Assembly: GCA_004297165.1 (NCBI GenBank)
Contig: SCUJ01000011.1
Location: 277,731-341,730, forward strand
DNA: 64,000 nucleotides
Direction: 5' to 3'
From: Gammaproteobacteria bacterium
Lineage (GTDB): Bacteria > Pseudomonadota > Gammaproteobacteria > Eutrophobiales > Eutrophobiaceae
In this document: positions 1 to 6,948 of the stretch, piece by piece
Numbering within the stretch: the first letter of the stretch is position 1
Layout of the letters: each line of letters starts with the position of its first letter
The notes under the pieces: model-generated
Database searches by the model: none
Told to the model about the DNA's origin: nothing
Seen by the model: only the letters and a program-made list of their open reading frames with translations
Translations under genes and position numbers: made by a program

Positions 1-417
1 GGAAAGGTCATTCAACGGACCGCACGTGACTATCACATTTTTCAATGACGAAGGCGGATCGTCATGGTCCGGGATGAGGCACAGGTCGAACCAGCGGCAG
101 GGGAGGGTTGGCTGCATCAGGAGAATTATCTTGCCTCCACGGGCATGACGCGCGGCGAGCATCGTCAGGTGCGTGGCATGGCCCGCGCCGACAAGGAGCG
201 AGGGATCGGGCAGGTCGACTCCGGGCGGAAATCTGCGTCGCAGCAGATAACCAAGGGCGTGGGACAAGGGCAACGGCGGGATCTCAAAGACCAGGCACGC
301 GATATGGCGCGACAAGGCAGCCAGTAAACCCCGGCTCTGGATCTCATGTCCGGCCTTCCCATCGGTAAAGCGCCAGATGACCGCGGGGTGACTGGTCATT
401 GTCGCAGGCAAGGCCAT
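1..417 (-). CDS. ELM1/GtrOC1-family protein, N-terminal part (runs off the left edge)
   Basis: Reading the minus strand from ATG at 417 gives 139 open codons to the window edge. The start is MALPATMTSHPAVIW followed by RFTDGKAGHEIQSRGL, the N-terminal signature of the ELM1 (mitochondrial fission ELM1/GtrOC1) family of putative nucleotide-sugar-binding proteins. In bacteria such genes often sit among lipopolysaccharide-core or glycan genes, but the substrate is unknown. It lies 9 bp after the zinc-finger gene stop and is co-directional with it and ilvE, so the three are probably co-transcribed. The C-terminal half is outside the window. Family assignment rests on the N-terminal motif only. Confidence 0.75.
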   Translation of the reverse strand, partial: MALPATMTSHPAVIWRFTDGKAGHEIQSRGLLAALSRHIACLVFEIPPLPLSHALGYLLRRRFPPGVDLPDPSLLVGAGHATHLTMLAARHARGGKIILLMQPTLPCRWFDLCLIPDHDDPPSSLKNVIVTCGPLNDLS

Positions 418-426
418 ACGCCGTGA

Positions 427-648
427 TTATGGTTGCAGCGTGAACTCCGTGCCGCAGTAGGGGCATCTCGCATGACCCGTTTCCTCGATGGATAGAAATA
501 CCCTGGGATGGGCATTCCACAGGCTCATCTCACGGGTGGGGCAATGGAGCGGCAGATCATTCCGGGTTACCGCCATCTGGCGGGTTACGGAGGTGGGATT
601 CGTCCGGGGCCGGTCGTTTGTCCCCATTTCAATTTGCTGATTATTCAT
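427..648 (-). CDS. zinc-finger domain-containing protein (zf-CHCC type)
   Basis: A 73-residue protein starting MNNQQIEMGT. The C-terminal half holds one zinc knuckle: Cys in LHCPTREM, His in NAHPRV, and the pair CPYC before GTEFTL, giving a C-H-C-C ligand set as in the zf-CHCC family related to the NDUFS6/complex-I zinc protein. The ATG at 648 overlaps the ilvE stop by 8 bp (ATGAATAA), which suggests translational coupling. A longer frame reaches 690 but would lie deep inside ilvE and adds nothing conserved. In gammaproteobacteria this small protein commonly sits beside ilvE. Its exact role is unknown. Confidence 0.85.
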   Translation of the reverse strand: MNNQQIEMGTNDRPRTNPTSVTRQMAVTRNDLPLHCPTREMSLWNAHPRVFLSIEETGHARCPYCGTEFTLQP

Positions 649-1573
649 CGATATATGCCAGCCAGTCAGGATGTTGCGAGCCACGGCCATGGACCTGGTC
701 GAAGAAAAGGTCCTGGAGCCGGCGCGTTACGGGTCCGCGCCCTCCGTTCCCGATCGTGCGACCGTCGAGGGCGCGGATCGGCGTGACCTCGGCGGCGGTC
801 CCGGTGAAGAAGGCCTCGTCCGCGATATAAACCTCGTCGCGGGTGATGCGTTTCTCGCGCACCTCATAACCGGCCTCCCGTGCCAGGATGATCACGGAAT
901 CCCGGGTGATGCCATCGAGGGCCGAGGAGAGGTCCGGGGTGTAGATGATGTTGTTGCGGACCAGGAAGAAGTTTTCCCCGCTGCCTTCTGCGACAAAACC
1001 TTGATGATCCAGCAACAGGGCCTCGTCCATTCCGCACTCGACCGCTTCCCGCAGCGCCAGCATGGAATTGATGTAATGTCCCGTCGCCTTGGCCTTGCAC
1101 ATGGAGGTGTTGACATGATGCCTGGTGTAGGAGGAAGTGCGGATCTGAATCCCCTTTTCCATGCCGTCCTTGCCGAGATAGGCCCCCCACTCCCAGACCG
1201 CGATGGCCACATGGGTCCGCAGATTATCGGCCCGCACGCCCATGCCTTCCGAACCATAGAAACAGATGGGGCGGATGTAGGCGGAGGCGAGTCCGTTCTT
1301 GGCGACGGCCTCGCGGCAGGCCCCGTTGATAACGTCCTGACTGAAATTGATGGGCATGCGCATGATGTGCGCCGAGCGAAACAGCCGCTCAGTGTGCTCC
1401 TGCAACCGGAACACCGCGGTCCGTCCCTGATCCGTGCGATAGGCGCGGATCCCCTCGAATACCGCCATGCCGTAGTGCAGGGAATGGGTCAGTACGTGGA
1501 TCTTGGCGGCGCGCCAGTCGACGAATTCACCATCCAGCCAGATAAAACCATCACGATCGGCAAAGCTTGTCAT
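641..1573 (-). CDS. ilvE: branched-chain amino acid aminotransferase
   Basis: A 310-residue class IV PLP aminotransferase that performs the last step of valine, leucine and isoleucine synthesis (2-oxo acid plus glutamate). Visible motifs are GMAVFEGIRAY near the N-terminus, the PLP lysine region MCKAKATGHY, GSGENFF, and the class-IV signature FFTGTAAEVTPIRALDG near the C-terminus. The start was set at ATG 1573 (MTSFADRDG) because AGGGG lies 8 bases upstream; an upstream in-frame ATG at 1600 lacks homology. It is first in a minus-strand run with the zinc-finger and ELM1-family genes, and divergent from the rhodanese gene across 182 bp. Confidence 0.96.
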   Translation of the reverse strand: MTSFADRDGFIWLDGEFVDWRAAKIHVLTHSLHYGMAVFEGIRAYRTDQGRTAVFRLQEHTERLFRSAHIMRMPINFSQDVINGACREAVAKNGLASAYIRPICFYGSEGMGVRADNLRTHVAIAVWEWGAYLGKDGMEKGIQIRTSSYTRHHVNTSMCKAKATGHYINSMLALREAVECGMDEALLLDHQGFVAEGSGENFFLVRNNIIYTPDLSSALDGITRDSVIILAREAGYEVREKRITRDEVYIADEAFFTGTAAEVTPIRALDGRTIGNGGRGPVTRRLQDLFFDQVHGRGSQHPDWLAYIDE

Positions 1574-1699
1574 TGCAACCCCTGTAGTCTTGTTCAACAC
1601 GTAAAAAAGCGCTGTATTGCATCATATTTGATGGCTTGCTTGCAAATATGTCGCCCGCTGCGTCTCGGGAAAATCCGGGGGCGCGCAGCGCGGTAAAAC

Positions 1700-1729
1700 T
1701 TGTGACTCCCGTGGGAAAACCAGCATAAT
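1700..1729 (+). promoter_or_regulatory. candidate sigma-70 promoter of the rhodanese gene
   Basis: TTGTGA at 1700-1705 and CATAAT at 1724-1729 are separated by 18 bases and lie about 30 bp before the rhodanese ATG. Assigned from consensus match only. Confidence 0.35.
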
Positions 1730-1755
1730 ACTTTAATGCATATAGAGGTGAGAGT

Positions 1756-2172
1756 ATGGCTGCGTTAAAGGAAATCCGGCCGCCAGAGGCCTGGGCGATT
1801 CTTCAGGCGGAACCGGCGGCGACTTTGATCGATGTGCGGTCGCGCATGGAATACGACTACGTGGGGCATGCCCCGATCGCCCAGCATGTGTCATGGGCGG
1901 AACCGCCGGACTGGAAGGTGATGCCTGGATTCGTTGACCGCGTCCGGGCCCTGCTTGCGAAGAAGAGCGCCGGCCGCATGGAGGATCTGCCGATCCTCGC
2001 GATCTGTCGCAGCGGGGCGCGATCCCGCGCCGCCGGTCAGGCATTGCTCGCGGCGGGATTCGCAAATGTTTATAACGTCCTGGAAGGTTTCGAGGGCGAT
2101 CGCGATCCGAACAAGCACCGGGGCGCCATCAATGGCTGGAGATTTCACGGCCTGCCCTGGGAGCAGTCCTGA
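1756..2172 (+). CDS. rhodanese-like domain protein
   Basis: A 138-residue single-domain rhodanese. The fold begins EIRPPEAWAIL with the LIDVRSRMEY segment, and the active-site loop is CRSGARSR, with a catalytic cysteine that carries persulfide in sulfurtransferases. The start ATG follows GAGGTGAG at good spacing. The C-terminal end NGWRFHGLPWEQS is typical of a subgroup in sulfur-oxidising and related gammaproteobacteria. It stands alone between divergent ilvE and convergent tatC (13 bp between stops), so no pathway partner is shown by context. Sulfur donor and acceptor are unknown. Confidence 0.9.
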   Translation: MAALKEIRPPEAWAILQAEPAATLIDVRSRMEYDYVGHAPIAQHVSWAEPPDWKVMPGFVDRVRALLAKKSAGRMEDLPILAICRSGARSRAAGQALLAAGFANVYNVLEGFEGDRDPNKHRGAINGWRFHGLPWEQS

Positions 2173-2184
2173 TTCCCAGGCAGA

Positions 2185-2952
2185 TCAAGCCTTTTCTTCG
2201 GTCCCCGCCGCGGATTCAGGCATGAAATACCGCGCGAAGTAGAGTCCCGATTCGAACAACAGCCACATCGGCACGGCCAGCAGGGTCTGGGAGAACACAT
2301 CCGGGGGCGTCAGCAGCATACCCAGGGTGAAGGCGCCGACGATGATGTAGGGTCGTTTGCTGGTCAGACTTTCAACGGAGGTGATCCCCGTTCTGATCAA
2401 CAGTATCGTGGCGATGGGGATCTCGAAGGCCATCCCGAAGGCAAAAAACAGCTTGAGCACAAAGTTCAGGTAATGGGTGATGTCGGTCATGACCGCCACC
2501 CCTTCGGGCGCCACGTTGTAAAAGAAATTGAAGAGAACGGGAAAGATTATGAAATAGGCGAAGGCCGTTCCCAGATAAAACAGGAGGATGCTGGAAACCA
2601 TCAAGGGCAGGACGAAGCGTTGCTCGCGCTTGTAGAGCCCCGGCGCCACGAAGGCCCAGATTTGATACAGCACATAGGGCATCGAAAGATACAGGGCGAG
2701 GAACAAGGCAAGTTTGAAGGGCACGAGAAAGGTCGATGTCACCTCCGTCGCGATCATCGTGCTGTTACCATCCATCTCCTCCAGCAAGGGCATGGCGATG
2801 GTGCTGTAAATGGCGTCGGAAAAAGGCGCCAGCACAGCGAAGATTACCAACAGACAGATCAGGGTATGGATCAGACGGGTGCGCAACTCCATCAGGTGAG
2901 ACAACAAGGTCTGTTCCTGATCCACTCGTTCTTCGTTAACGCGATTGGTCAT
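2185..2952 (-). CDS. tatC: Sec-independent translocase subunit TatC
   Basis: A 255-residue polytopic inner-membrane protein, the twin-arginine signal-peptide receptor of the Tat translocase. The N-terminal cytoplasmic segment LLSHLMELRTRLIHTL and the conserved periplasmic/TM segments FVAPGLYKREQRF and FGMAFEIP are present, with about six hydrophobic helices, the last near LGMLLTPPDVFSQ. It is third in tatA-tatB-tatC, 26 bp after tatB, and ends 13 bp from the convergent rhodanese gene. Works with TatB as receptor and TatA as pore to export folded proteins. Confidence 0.97.
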   Translation of the reverse strand: MTNRVNEERVDQEQTLLSHLMELRTRLIHTLICLLVIFAVLAPFSDAIYSTIAMPLLEEMDGNSTMIATEVTSTFLVPFKLALFLALYLSMPYVLYQIWAFVAPGLYKREQRFVLPLMVSSILLFYLGTAFAYFIIFPVLFNFFYNVAPEGVAVMTDITHYLNFVLKLFFAFGMAFEIPIATILLIRTGITSVESLTSKRPYIIVGAFTLGMLLTPPDVFSQTLLAVPMWLLFESGLYFARYFMPESAAGTEEKA

Positions 2953-2978
2953 GCCTGAAAAGACTGCGGTGGGGCGTA

Positions 2979-3278
2979 TTAAACCTTTTGGCTTTCCTTG
3001 ATTGGGGGTTCCTGCCGGTCAGGGGCCGCCTGCATCAGCTTGTCCATGCTGGCGAGGGAGTCCTCGTAATTTCGCGGCAAGGGGTTTTCGATCTTGACGT
3101 CCGCTTCCAGCGTGGTCAGTTGGTTTTCGAACTCCCGGCGGGCGGTGGAGATGAAGCGGCGCGCGGCGGAGGTCCACCGCATTACCTCCCGGATCAATCC
3201 GGGCAGGCGTTCCGGCCCGACCACCAGCAGGGCGATCGCGCAAGTGAGGGCGATCTCCCAGAACCCGATATCGGACAT
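2979..3278 (-). CDS. tatB: Sec-independent translocase subunit TatB
   Basis: A 99-residue protein with one N-terminal transmembrane helix (about residues 5-21, ending VVGPERLPG), an amphipathic helix, and a charged cytoplasmic tail. The GPERLP motif distinguishes TatB from TatA. It forms the receptor complex with TatC. The tail is short compared with E. coli TatB (171 residues) but within the range seen in other gammaproteobacteria. It lies 47 bp after tatA in the tat operon. Confidence 0.95.
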   Translation of the reverse strand: MSDIGFWEIALTCAIALLVVGPERLPGLIREVMRWTSAARRFISTARREFENQLTTLEADVKIENPLPRNYEDSLASMDKLMQAAPDRQEPPIKESQKV

Positions 3279-3325
3279 GATTCAGCGGCTGCAGCGCGGA
3301 TTAAGCGGCGTCATTAAAGATTGAA

Positions 3326-3547
3326 TCAGGATTGCCGCGTGCCTTCCTTCGATTCGACCTCGCCCTCGAGGGTCCGCGGTTTCTCGGATTTTTTGGCGCT
3401 GTCGTCTTCTTCGCGCATGGCCGAGCGGAAGCCTTTGATGGCGTTGCCCAGATCGCTGCCCAAGGTGCTTAATTTCTTGGTTCCGAATACCAGGGCTACA
3501 ACCAGTAACAGGATTAGTAATTGCCAGATACTGATACCGCTTAACAT
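3326..3547 (-). CDS. tatA: Sec-independent translocase subunit TatA
   Basis: A 73-residue pore-forming Tat subunit: an N-terminal membrane helix ([17 protein letters not shown]), the hinge FGTKKL, the amphipathic helix [16 protein letters not shown], and a charged tail. A very strong ribosome-binding site, AAGGAGGG, precedes the ATG, fitting the high copy number of TatA relative to TatB and TatC. It is first of tatABC and 125 bp downstream of hisE, the classic his-tat junction in proteobacteria. Confidence 0.96.
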   Translation of the reverse strand: MLSGISIWQLLILLLVVALVFGTKKLSTLGSDLGNAIKGFRSAMREEDDSAKKSEKPRTLEGEVESKEGTRQS

Positions 3548-3672
3548 TTTAAATCCCTCCTTAAGTTCCAGAGATGCCAGCGATTAACTATCGCATGCCG
3601 TCTCCAAACCTGGATCTCATATGAATAATGCTGCCAATTATCTCATAGTAATCCAGTTTGAGGCGATGGAAA

Positions 3673-3990
3673 TCATTTTTTCCGGGAGGCCTTTTCTGCA
3701 AGGCCGGAAACGCCATGGCGCGCTGCGAGTTCCCGCAGGACATCCTCCGGGCCCAGGTCCATGCTGGCCAGCAGGATCAGGGTGTGGAACCAGAGATCGG
3801 CCACCTCGTGAACCACCGCGTCACGATCCGGGTTTTTGGCCGCGATAACAACCTCCGCCGCCTCTTCGCCGATCTTTTTCAGGATACCGTCGGTCCCCCG
3901 CAGCAAGAGCGAGGCGACATAGGATTCCGAAGCCGCGGCTGTCTTGCGTTGTTCGATCACTTGTGCGAGTTGCGCGAGGATGTCCGCCAT
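3673..3990 (-). CDS. hisE: phosphoribosyl-ATP pyrophosphatase
   Basis: A 105-residue MazG-fold enzyme for the second step of histidine synthesis (PR-ATP to PR-AMP plus pyrophosphate). Visible motifs are [17 protein letters not shown], carrying the metal-binding EExxE helix, and [16 protein letters not shown]. It is a stand-alone gene, not fused to hisI as in enterobacteria, and lies 79 bp after hisI. The gene order hisA-hisI-hisE-tatABC is typical of proteobacteria except that hisF is missing. Confidence 0.95.
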   Translation of the reverse strand: MADILAQLAQVIEQRKTAAASESYVASLLLRGTDGILKKIGEEAAEVVIAAKNPDRDAVVHEVADLWFHTLILLASMDLGPEDVLRELAARHGVSGLAEKASRKK

Positions 3991-4069
3991 ATCAGGTGTC
4001 CGGGCCGGTCTTCAGGTTTGTGGCAGCGGCATTCTAACAGGTGCGGCCGGAAATAAAGATGATTGCTGC

Positions 4070-4477
4070 TCAGGAATGCTTGTAGATCGTTTTCGGGTCC
4101 CGCAACACCGGCTCCACGGCCTCCCATGCCGCGTTCGAAAGCCGCAGGTAAAAACAACTCTGGCGCCCGGTGTGACAGGCGATCCCGCCTGCCTGTCGCA
4201 CCGACAACAGCAGGCAATCCATGTCGCAATCGGCGCGGATCTCCACGACCTCCTGGAAGTGTCCCGATTCCTCGCCCTTGCGCCATAGCCGGTTGCGGCT
4301 GCGGGACCAGTATGCCGCCCGTCCGGTGGCGACGGTTTCCGCCAGGGCTGCACGGTTCATCCAGGCCTGCATCAGGATGCGGCCGCTGCCGGATTCCTGG
4401 GTGACGACGGGGATCAGGCCATCCTGATTCCAGTGCAAGAGGTCGATCCAATCACCTGAGGCGGATGGCTGCGACAT
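4070..4477 (-). CDS. hisI: phosphoribosyl-AMP cyclohydrolase
   Basis: A 135-residue zinc/magnesium enzyme opening the adenine ring of PR-AMP (third histidine step). Motifs: VLMQAWMN-like segment ILMQAWMNRAAL, YWSRSRNRLWRKGEESGH, the metal ligands DCDMDCLLL, and the cysteine in CHTGRQSCF. The ATG shares its A with the hisA stop (TGATG), implying translational coupling to hisA. hisF, which normally sits between hisA and hisI, is absent. Confidence 0.95.
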   Translation of the reverse strand: MSQPSASGDWIDLLHWNQDGLIPVVTQESGSGRILMQAWMNRAALAETVATGRAAYWSRSRNRLWRKGEESGHFQEVVEIRADCDMDCLLLSVRQAGGIACHTGRQSCFYLRLSNAAWEAVEPVLRDPKTIYKHS

Positions 4478-5214
4478 CAGGCGGAGAGTTCGCAGGCCAG
4501 TTTCAGCGCGGTTTTGAAATTCAGGCTTTTTTCGTAGATGGCGCGGCCCGTGATGGCGCCTTCGATGCCTTCATGGGCGACGGCGCAGAGCGCCCGGATA
4601 TCGTCCAGGTTGGTGATGCCGCCCGAGGCGATCACCGGGATGGTGATGTGTCGGCATAGTTCCACGGTCGCGTCGATGTTCACGCTGTTCAGCATGCCGT
4701 CACGGCTGATGTCGGTGAAGATGATCGAGCTGACGCCATCCTCCTCGAAACGTTTCGCCATGTCCGCGGCGGTGTGGTGCGACAGCTTGGACCAGCCTTC
4801 CGTCGCCAGCTTGCCATTTCTTGCATCCAGGCCGACGATGATGTGTCCGGGAAATTCGAGACAGACATCGGCGACAAAGTGCGGAGTGGTGACCGCGCGC
4901 GTCCCGATGATCACGTAATTTACGCCGGCATCGAGATAGGCCTGGATCGTGTCCGAATCGCGGATGCCCCCGCCAACCTGGATGGTGATGTCCGGGAAGG
5001 CGCGGCTGATGTCGTGGATGATCTCCGCATTGGCCGGGATCCCGGTGGTCGCGCCATCCAGGTCCACGATATGCAAGCGCGTCGCGCCTTCCTTGATCCA
5101 GTGATCCGCGATCGCCAGCGGATCCTCGCTGTAGATGGTTTCCTCGTCCATGCGCCCCTGTCGCAAGCGGACGCATTTACCCCCTTTGAGATCAATAGCA
5201 GGAATCAGAAGCAT
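4477..5214 (-). CDS. hisA: ProFAR isomerase HisA
   Basis: A 245-residue (beta/alpha)8 barrel that isomerises ProFAR to PRFAR in histidine synthesis. Conserved segments: [17 protein letters not shown] with the catalytic aspartate, [23 protein letters not shown]-like [10 protein letters not shown], and VIASGGI. The start was placed at ATG 5214 (MLLIPAIDL), the universal N-terminus; an upstream extension to 5301 has no homology. Full length, so it should be active. Upstream, where hisH and hisB are expected, there is instead an integron remnant. Confidence 0.96.
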   Translation of the reverse strand: MLLIPAIDLKGGKCVRLRQGRMDEETIYSEDPLAIADHWIKEGATRLHIVDLDGATTGIPANAEIIHDISRAFPDITIQVGGGIRDSDTIQAYLDAGVNYVIIGTRAVTTPHFVADVCLEFPGHIIVGLDARNGKLATEGWSKLSHHTAADMAKRFEEDGVSSIIFTDISRDGMLNSVNIDATVELCRHITIPVIASGGITNLDDIRALCAVAHEGIEGAITGRAIYEKSLNFKTALKLACELSA

Positions 5215-5372
5215 GGAATATCCCTTGGATTGAGACAACCGGAAGTGGCGCGGATAGACGGCAGGATTATGGTGTTGTGAGTCTGGATTGTCGATTTTCA
5301 ATTAGTATATTCAATCTTAGCACAAGATGCCAAACTGTCTAAGGCAATGGGCGCTCGCGCAACCTGCGTATC

Positions 5373-5555
5373 TTACAGGCCATCGAGCGGCGATTTCACG
5401 CCCCGGGCGCCTCGGTTCAGGACATGGGTGTAGATCATGGTCGTGTTCACATGCGCATGTCCCAGGAGTTCCTGCACAGTGCGGATGTCATAGCCGTTTT
5501 CGAGCAGGTGTGTCGTAAAGGAATGACGGAAGGCAATTGGCTGTCTATACTTCAT
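5373..5555 (-). pseudogene. intI: integron integrase, C-terminal fragment
   Basis: A 60-residue open stretch ending at 5373. It carries box II of a tyrosine recombinase in the integron-integrase flavour: [20 protein letters not shown], then [16 protein letters not shown] and the terminal [14 protein letters not shown]. The catalytic tyrosine (in MIYTH) and the GH histidine remain, but the usual His before FRHS is replaced and about 270 N-terminal residues, including the first catalytic Arg, are missing; an in-frame stop lies just upstream. It reads away from the adjacent cassettes, the orientation expected of intI. Not functional. Confidence 0.85.
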
Positions 5556-5565
5556 TCTAACCTAA

Positions 5566-5647
5566 CTCATTGAACAGGGAGGTAAGTCCACATGCCCCAC
5601 TCCGCCGCCCATATAACATTATCCGACGATGTGTCCTACTATCACTA
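5566..5647 (+). other. attI-like leader, copy 1 (inverted partner at 39046-39126)
   Basis: Three blocks of 20, 15 and 16 bases (5566-5585, 5613-5627, 5632-5647) are identical to the reverse complement of 39107-39126, 39066-39080 and 39046-39061, with diverged spacers of almost the same length. It lies between an integrase remnant and the first cassette, where attI belongs, and identity stops exactly where the other copy shows a GTTATGT core. It contains GGGAGG (5577-5582) and a short frame from ATG 5592 to TAA 5646, two bases before the cassette gene start. Calling it attI is inference from position and repetition. Confidence 0.65.
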
Positions 5648-5650
5648 ATC

Positions 5651-6115
5651 ATGCGTAACCTAGCTATCGTGTTACTTATTGTAAGCATTGGCGCACTCGC
5701 AAATGAGCCTGTTCAAGCGACTTACACCGAGATTTCTCTAACTACTGAACTGCCACTGCCGCATGGTATAACACATGTTCATGTAGAGCTTACAGCGAAT
5801 AGGTCAAGGATCGCGAGATTGAAAATTGCGTCAGAAGCGGCACAGATGACGTACGGCCCAGAGAACTTTTTAGAGTTTGAAAAAATTGAACTCAATGATC
5901 TATATGTAAGTTATGGCATCACAAGTTTTAAAGAGCCATCCCAGATCCATGGATTCGCGGTCTGCATCCCGTACGGAGAGTATTATGAAAATGTGGCGTC
6001 TAATCCAAGACGGGTACGCCACATCCTCGTAGTGGGTGTCTGGGGGGAAGAGTTCTATGTGAGTGTGCTCAATGAACCAGGGATGGGGGATAGAAATGGC
6101 TGCGGTCATCATTAA
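5651..6115 (+). CDS. hypothetical secreted protein (integron cassette gene)
   Basis: A 154-residue protein with a clear signal peptide (MRNLAIVLLIVSIGALANE, cleavage probably after the ALA/NEP region) and no domain I recognise. The mature part is rich in beta-forming segments and contains two cysteines (AVCIPYG and GNGCGHH-like RNGCGHH). No ribosome-binding site precedes ATG 5651; instead a short leader frame in the attI-like region ends two bases upstream, so translation may depend on reinitiation. Its stop is followed at 7 bp by an attC site, the normal layout of a gene cassette. Base composition is AT-richer than the flanking his and polA genes. Confidence 0.7.
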   Translation: MRNLAIVLLIVSIGALANEPVQATYTEISLTTELPLPHGITHVHVELTANRSRIARLKIASEAAQMTYGPENFLEFEKIELNDLYVSYGITSFKEPSQIHGFAVCIPYGEYYENVASNPRRVRHILVVGVWGEEFYVSVLNEPGMGDRNGCGHH

Positions 6116-6121
6116 TGTTAC

Positions 6122-6178
6122 GCATAACCAATCAACCCAGCCGACGCTTAACAGCGCGGCTGGTTTCCAACGTTATAC
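6122..6178 (+). other. attC site (59-base element)
   Basis: Outer boxes GCATAAC (6122-6128) and GTTATAC (6172-6178) are near-perfect inverted complements, and inner arms AACCCAGCCG (6134-6143) and CGGCTGGTTT (6157-6166) pair at 9 of 10 positions. Length 57 bp, directly after a cassette ORF, recombination point expected between G6172 and T6173. This is a good match to the bottom-strand-folding attC architecture. Confidence 0.8.
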
Positions 6179-6237
6179 GTTGCCCACGATCGATCACATC
6201 TGGTGACAAAAGGCACACATAATCGTAGACTTGGCAG

Positions 6238-6531
6238 GTGAAGACGTTTCGCTGGAACCCCGATAAGAATGAGTCGCTCAAGGCGACACGAGGTATGTCG
6301 TTTGAAAACGTCGTTGTGGCGGTCGAATCGGGTGGTCTACTTGATATCGTGGATCATCCAAACCAGGCGAGATATCCACGTCAGCAAGTGCTTGTAGTCG
6401 CTATCGATAACTACGCCTACTTGGTGCCGTTCGTGGAGGAAGACGATTACTACTTCCTGAAAACGGTGATTCCCAGCCGAAAGGCAACCAGGGAGCAAAT
6501 TAAAACAGGTGAAACAGATAATGAAACTTGA
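6238..6531 (+). CDS. brnT: BrnT-family toxin of a type II toxin-antitoxin pair
   Basis: A 97-residue protein starting at GTG 6238 (MKTFRWNPDKNESLK). The N-terminal F-x-W-x-P-x-K-N pattern, the central GMSFENVV helix and the C-terminal IPSRKATREQ segment match the BrnT family, whose members are RelE-fold ribonucleases that inhibit translation. It overlaps the downstream antitoxin gene by 11 bp, giving the toxin-first order seen in BrnT/BrnA loci. The pair sits between two attC-type sites and so is probably a gene cassette; such modules are known to stabilise cassette arrays. Confidence 0.75.
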   Translation: MKTFRWNPDKNESLKATRGMSFENVVVAVESGGLLDIVDHPNQARYPRQQVLVVAIDNYAYLVPFVEEDDYYFLKTVIPSRKATREQIKTGETDNET

Positions 6532-6835
6532 TGCCTACGAACGAAAAGTGTTGGATGCCTATGAAAAAGGCAAACTCAGGTCTGTCGCTACCAAGAGTGA
6601 GCTTGAAAAATTCAAGGCCGCGGCGAGGGCTACCGCTATTAAAGATCGCAGGGTAAACATTCGCATGTCGTCTATTGACCTAAGCGATATTCAGGTCAAA
6701 GCGCTGCAGGAGGGAATTCCATATCAGACGTTGATAGCCAGCGTGCTTCACAAGTATGTGACTGGTCGCCTTTCCGAGCCATCGCAACGTATAACAAGTC
6801 GCCCAACGCGGACGACCCGTAAGCGGGCAGGTTAG
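6521..6835 (+). CDS. CopG/BrnA-type antitoxin
   Basis: A 104-residue protein starting MKLDAYERKVLDAYEKG. The core RVNIRMSSIDLSDIQVKALQ and EGIPYQTLIASVLHKYVTG is a ribbon-helix-helix DNA-binding domain of the CopG-antitoxin type that pairs with BrnT-like toxins. The start was placed at ATG 6521 rather than GTG 6509 because family proteins begin MKLDxYE. It should neutralise the toxin and autorepress the operon. The last 15 codons lie inside an attC-like sequence, so the tail (RPTRTTRKRAG) may be cassette-derived rather than conserved. Confidence 0.75.
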   Translation: MKLDAYERKVLDAYEKGKLRSVATKSELEKFKAAARATAIKDRRVNIRMSSIDLSDIQVKALQEGIPYQTLIASVLHKYVTGRLSEPSQRITSRPTRTTRKRAG

Positions 6836-6848
6836 TGCCACGTTACAC
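6789..6848 (+). other. attC-like site, degenerate
   Basis: GTATAAC (6789-6795) and GTTACAC (6842-6848) are near inverted complements 60 bp apart, overlapping the antitoxin stop codon as cassette attC sites often do. The inner arms pair poorly except for a CCCG/CGGG hairpin at the centre. It would mark the end of the second cassette. Less certain than the site at 6122. Confidence 0.5.
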
Positions 6849-6948
6849 CGACAGCATTGATCGGCCTCAGCAGTACGCCAGAACGATGCTGCTGGCCAGT
6901 GGTACACGCATCTCAAACAGCATAAGCCGAACACGTCGATGGGATGTG

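Noticed and set aside
64..368. Two plus-strand open frames at the left edge
   Set aside because: They oppose the ELM1-family frame, which has the conserved N-terminal motif.
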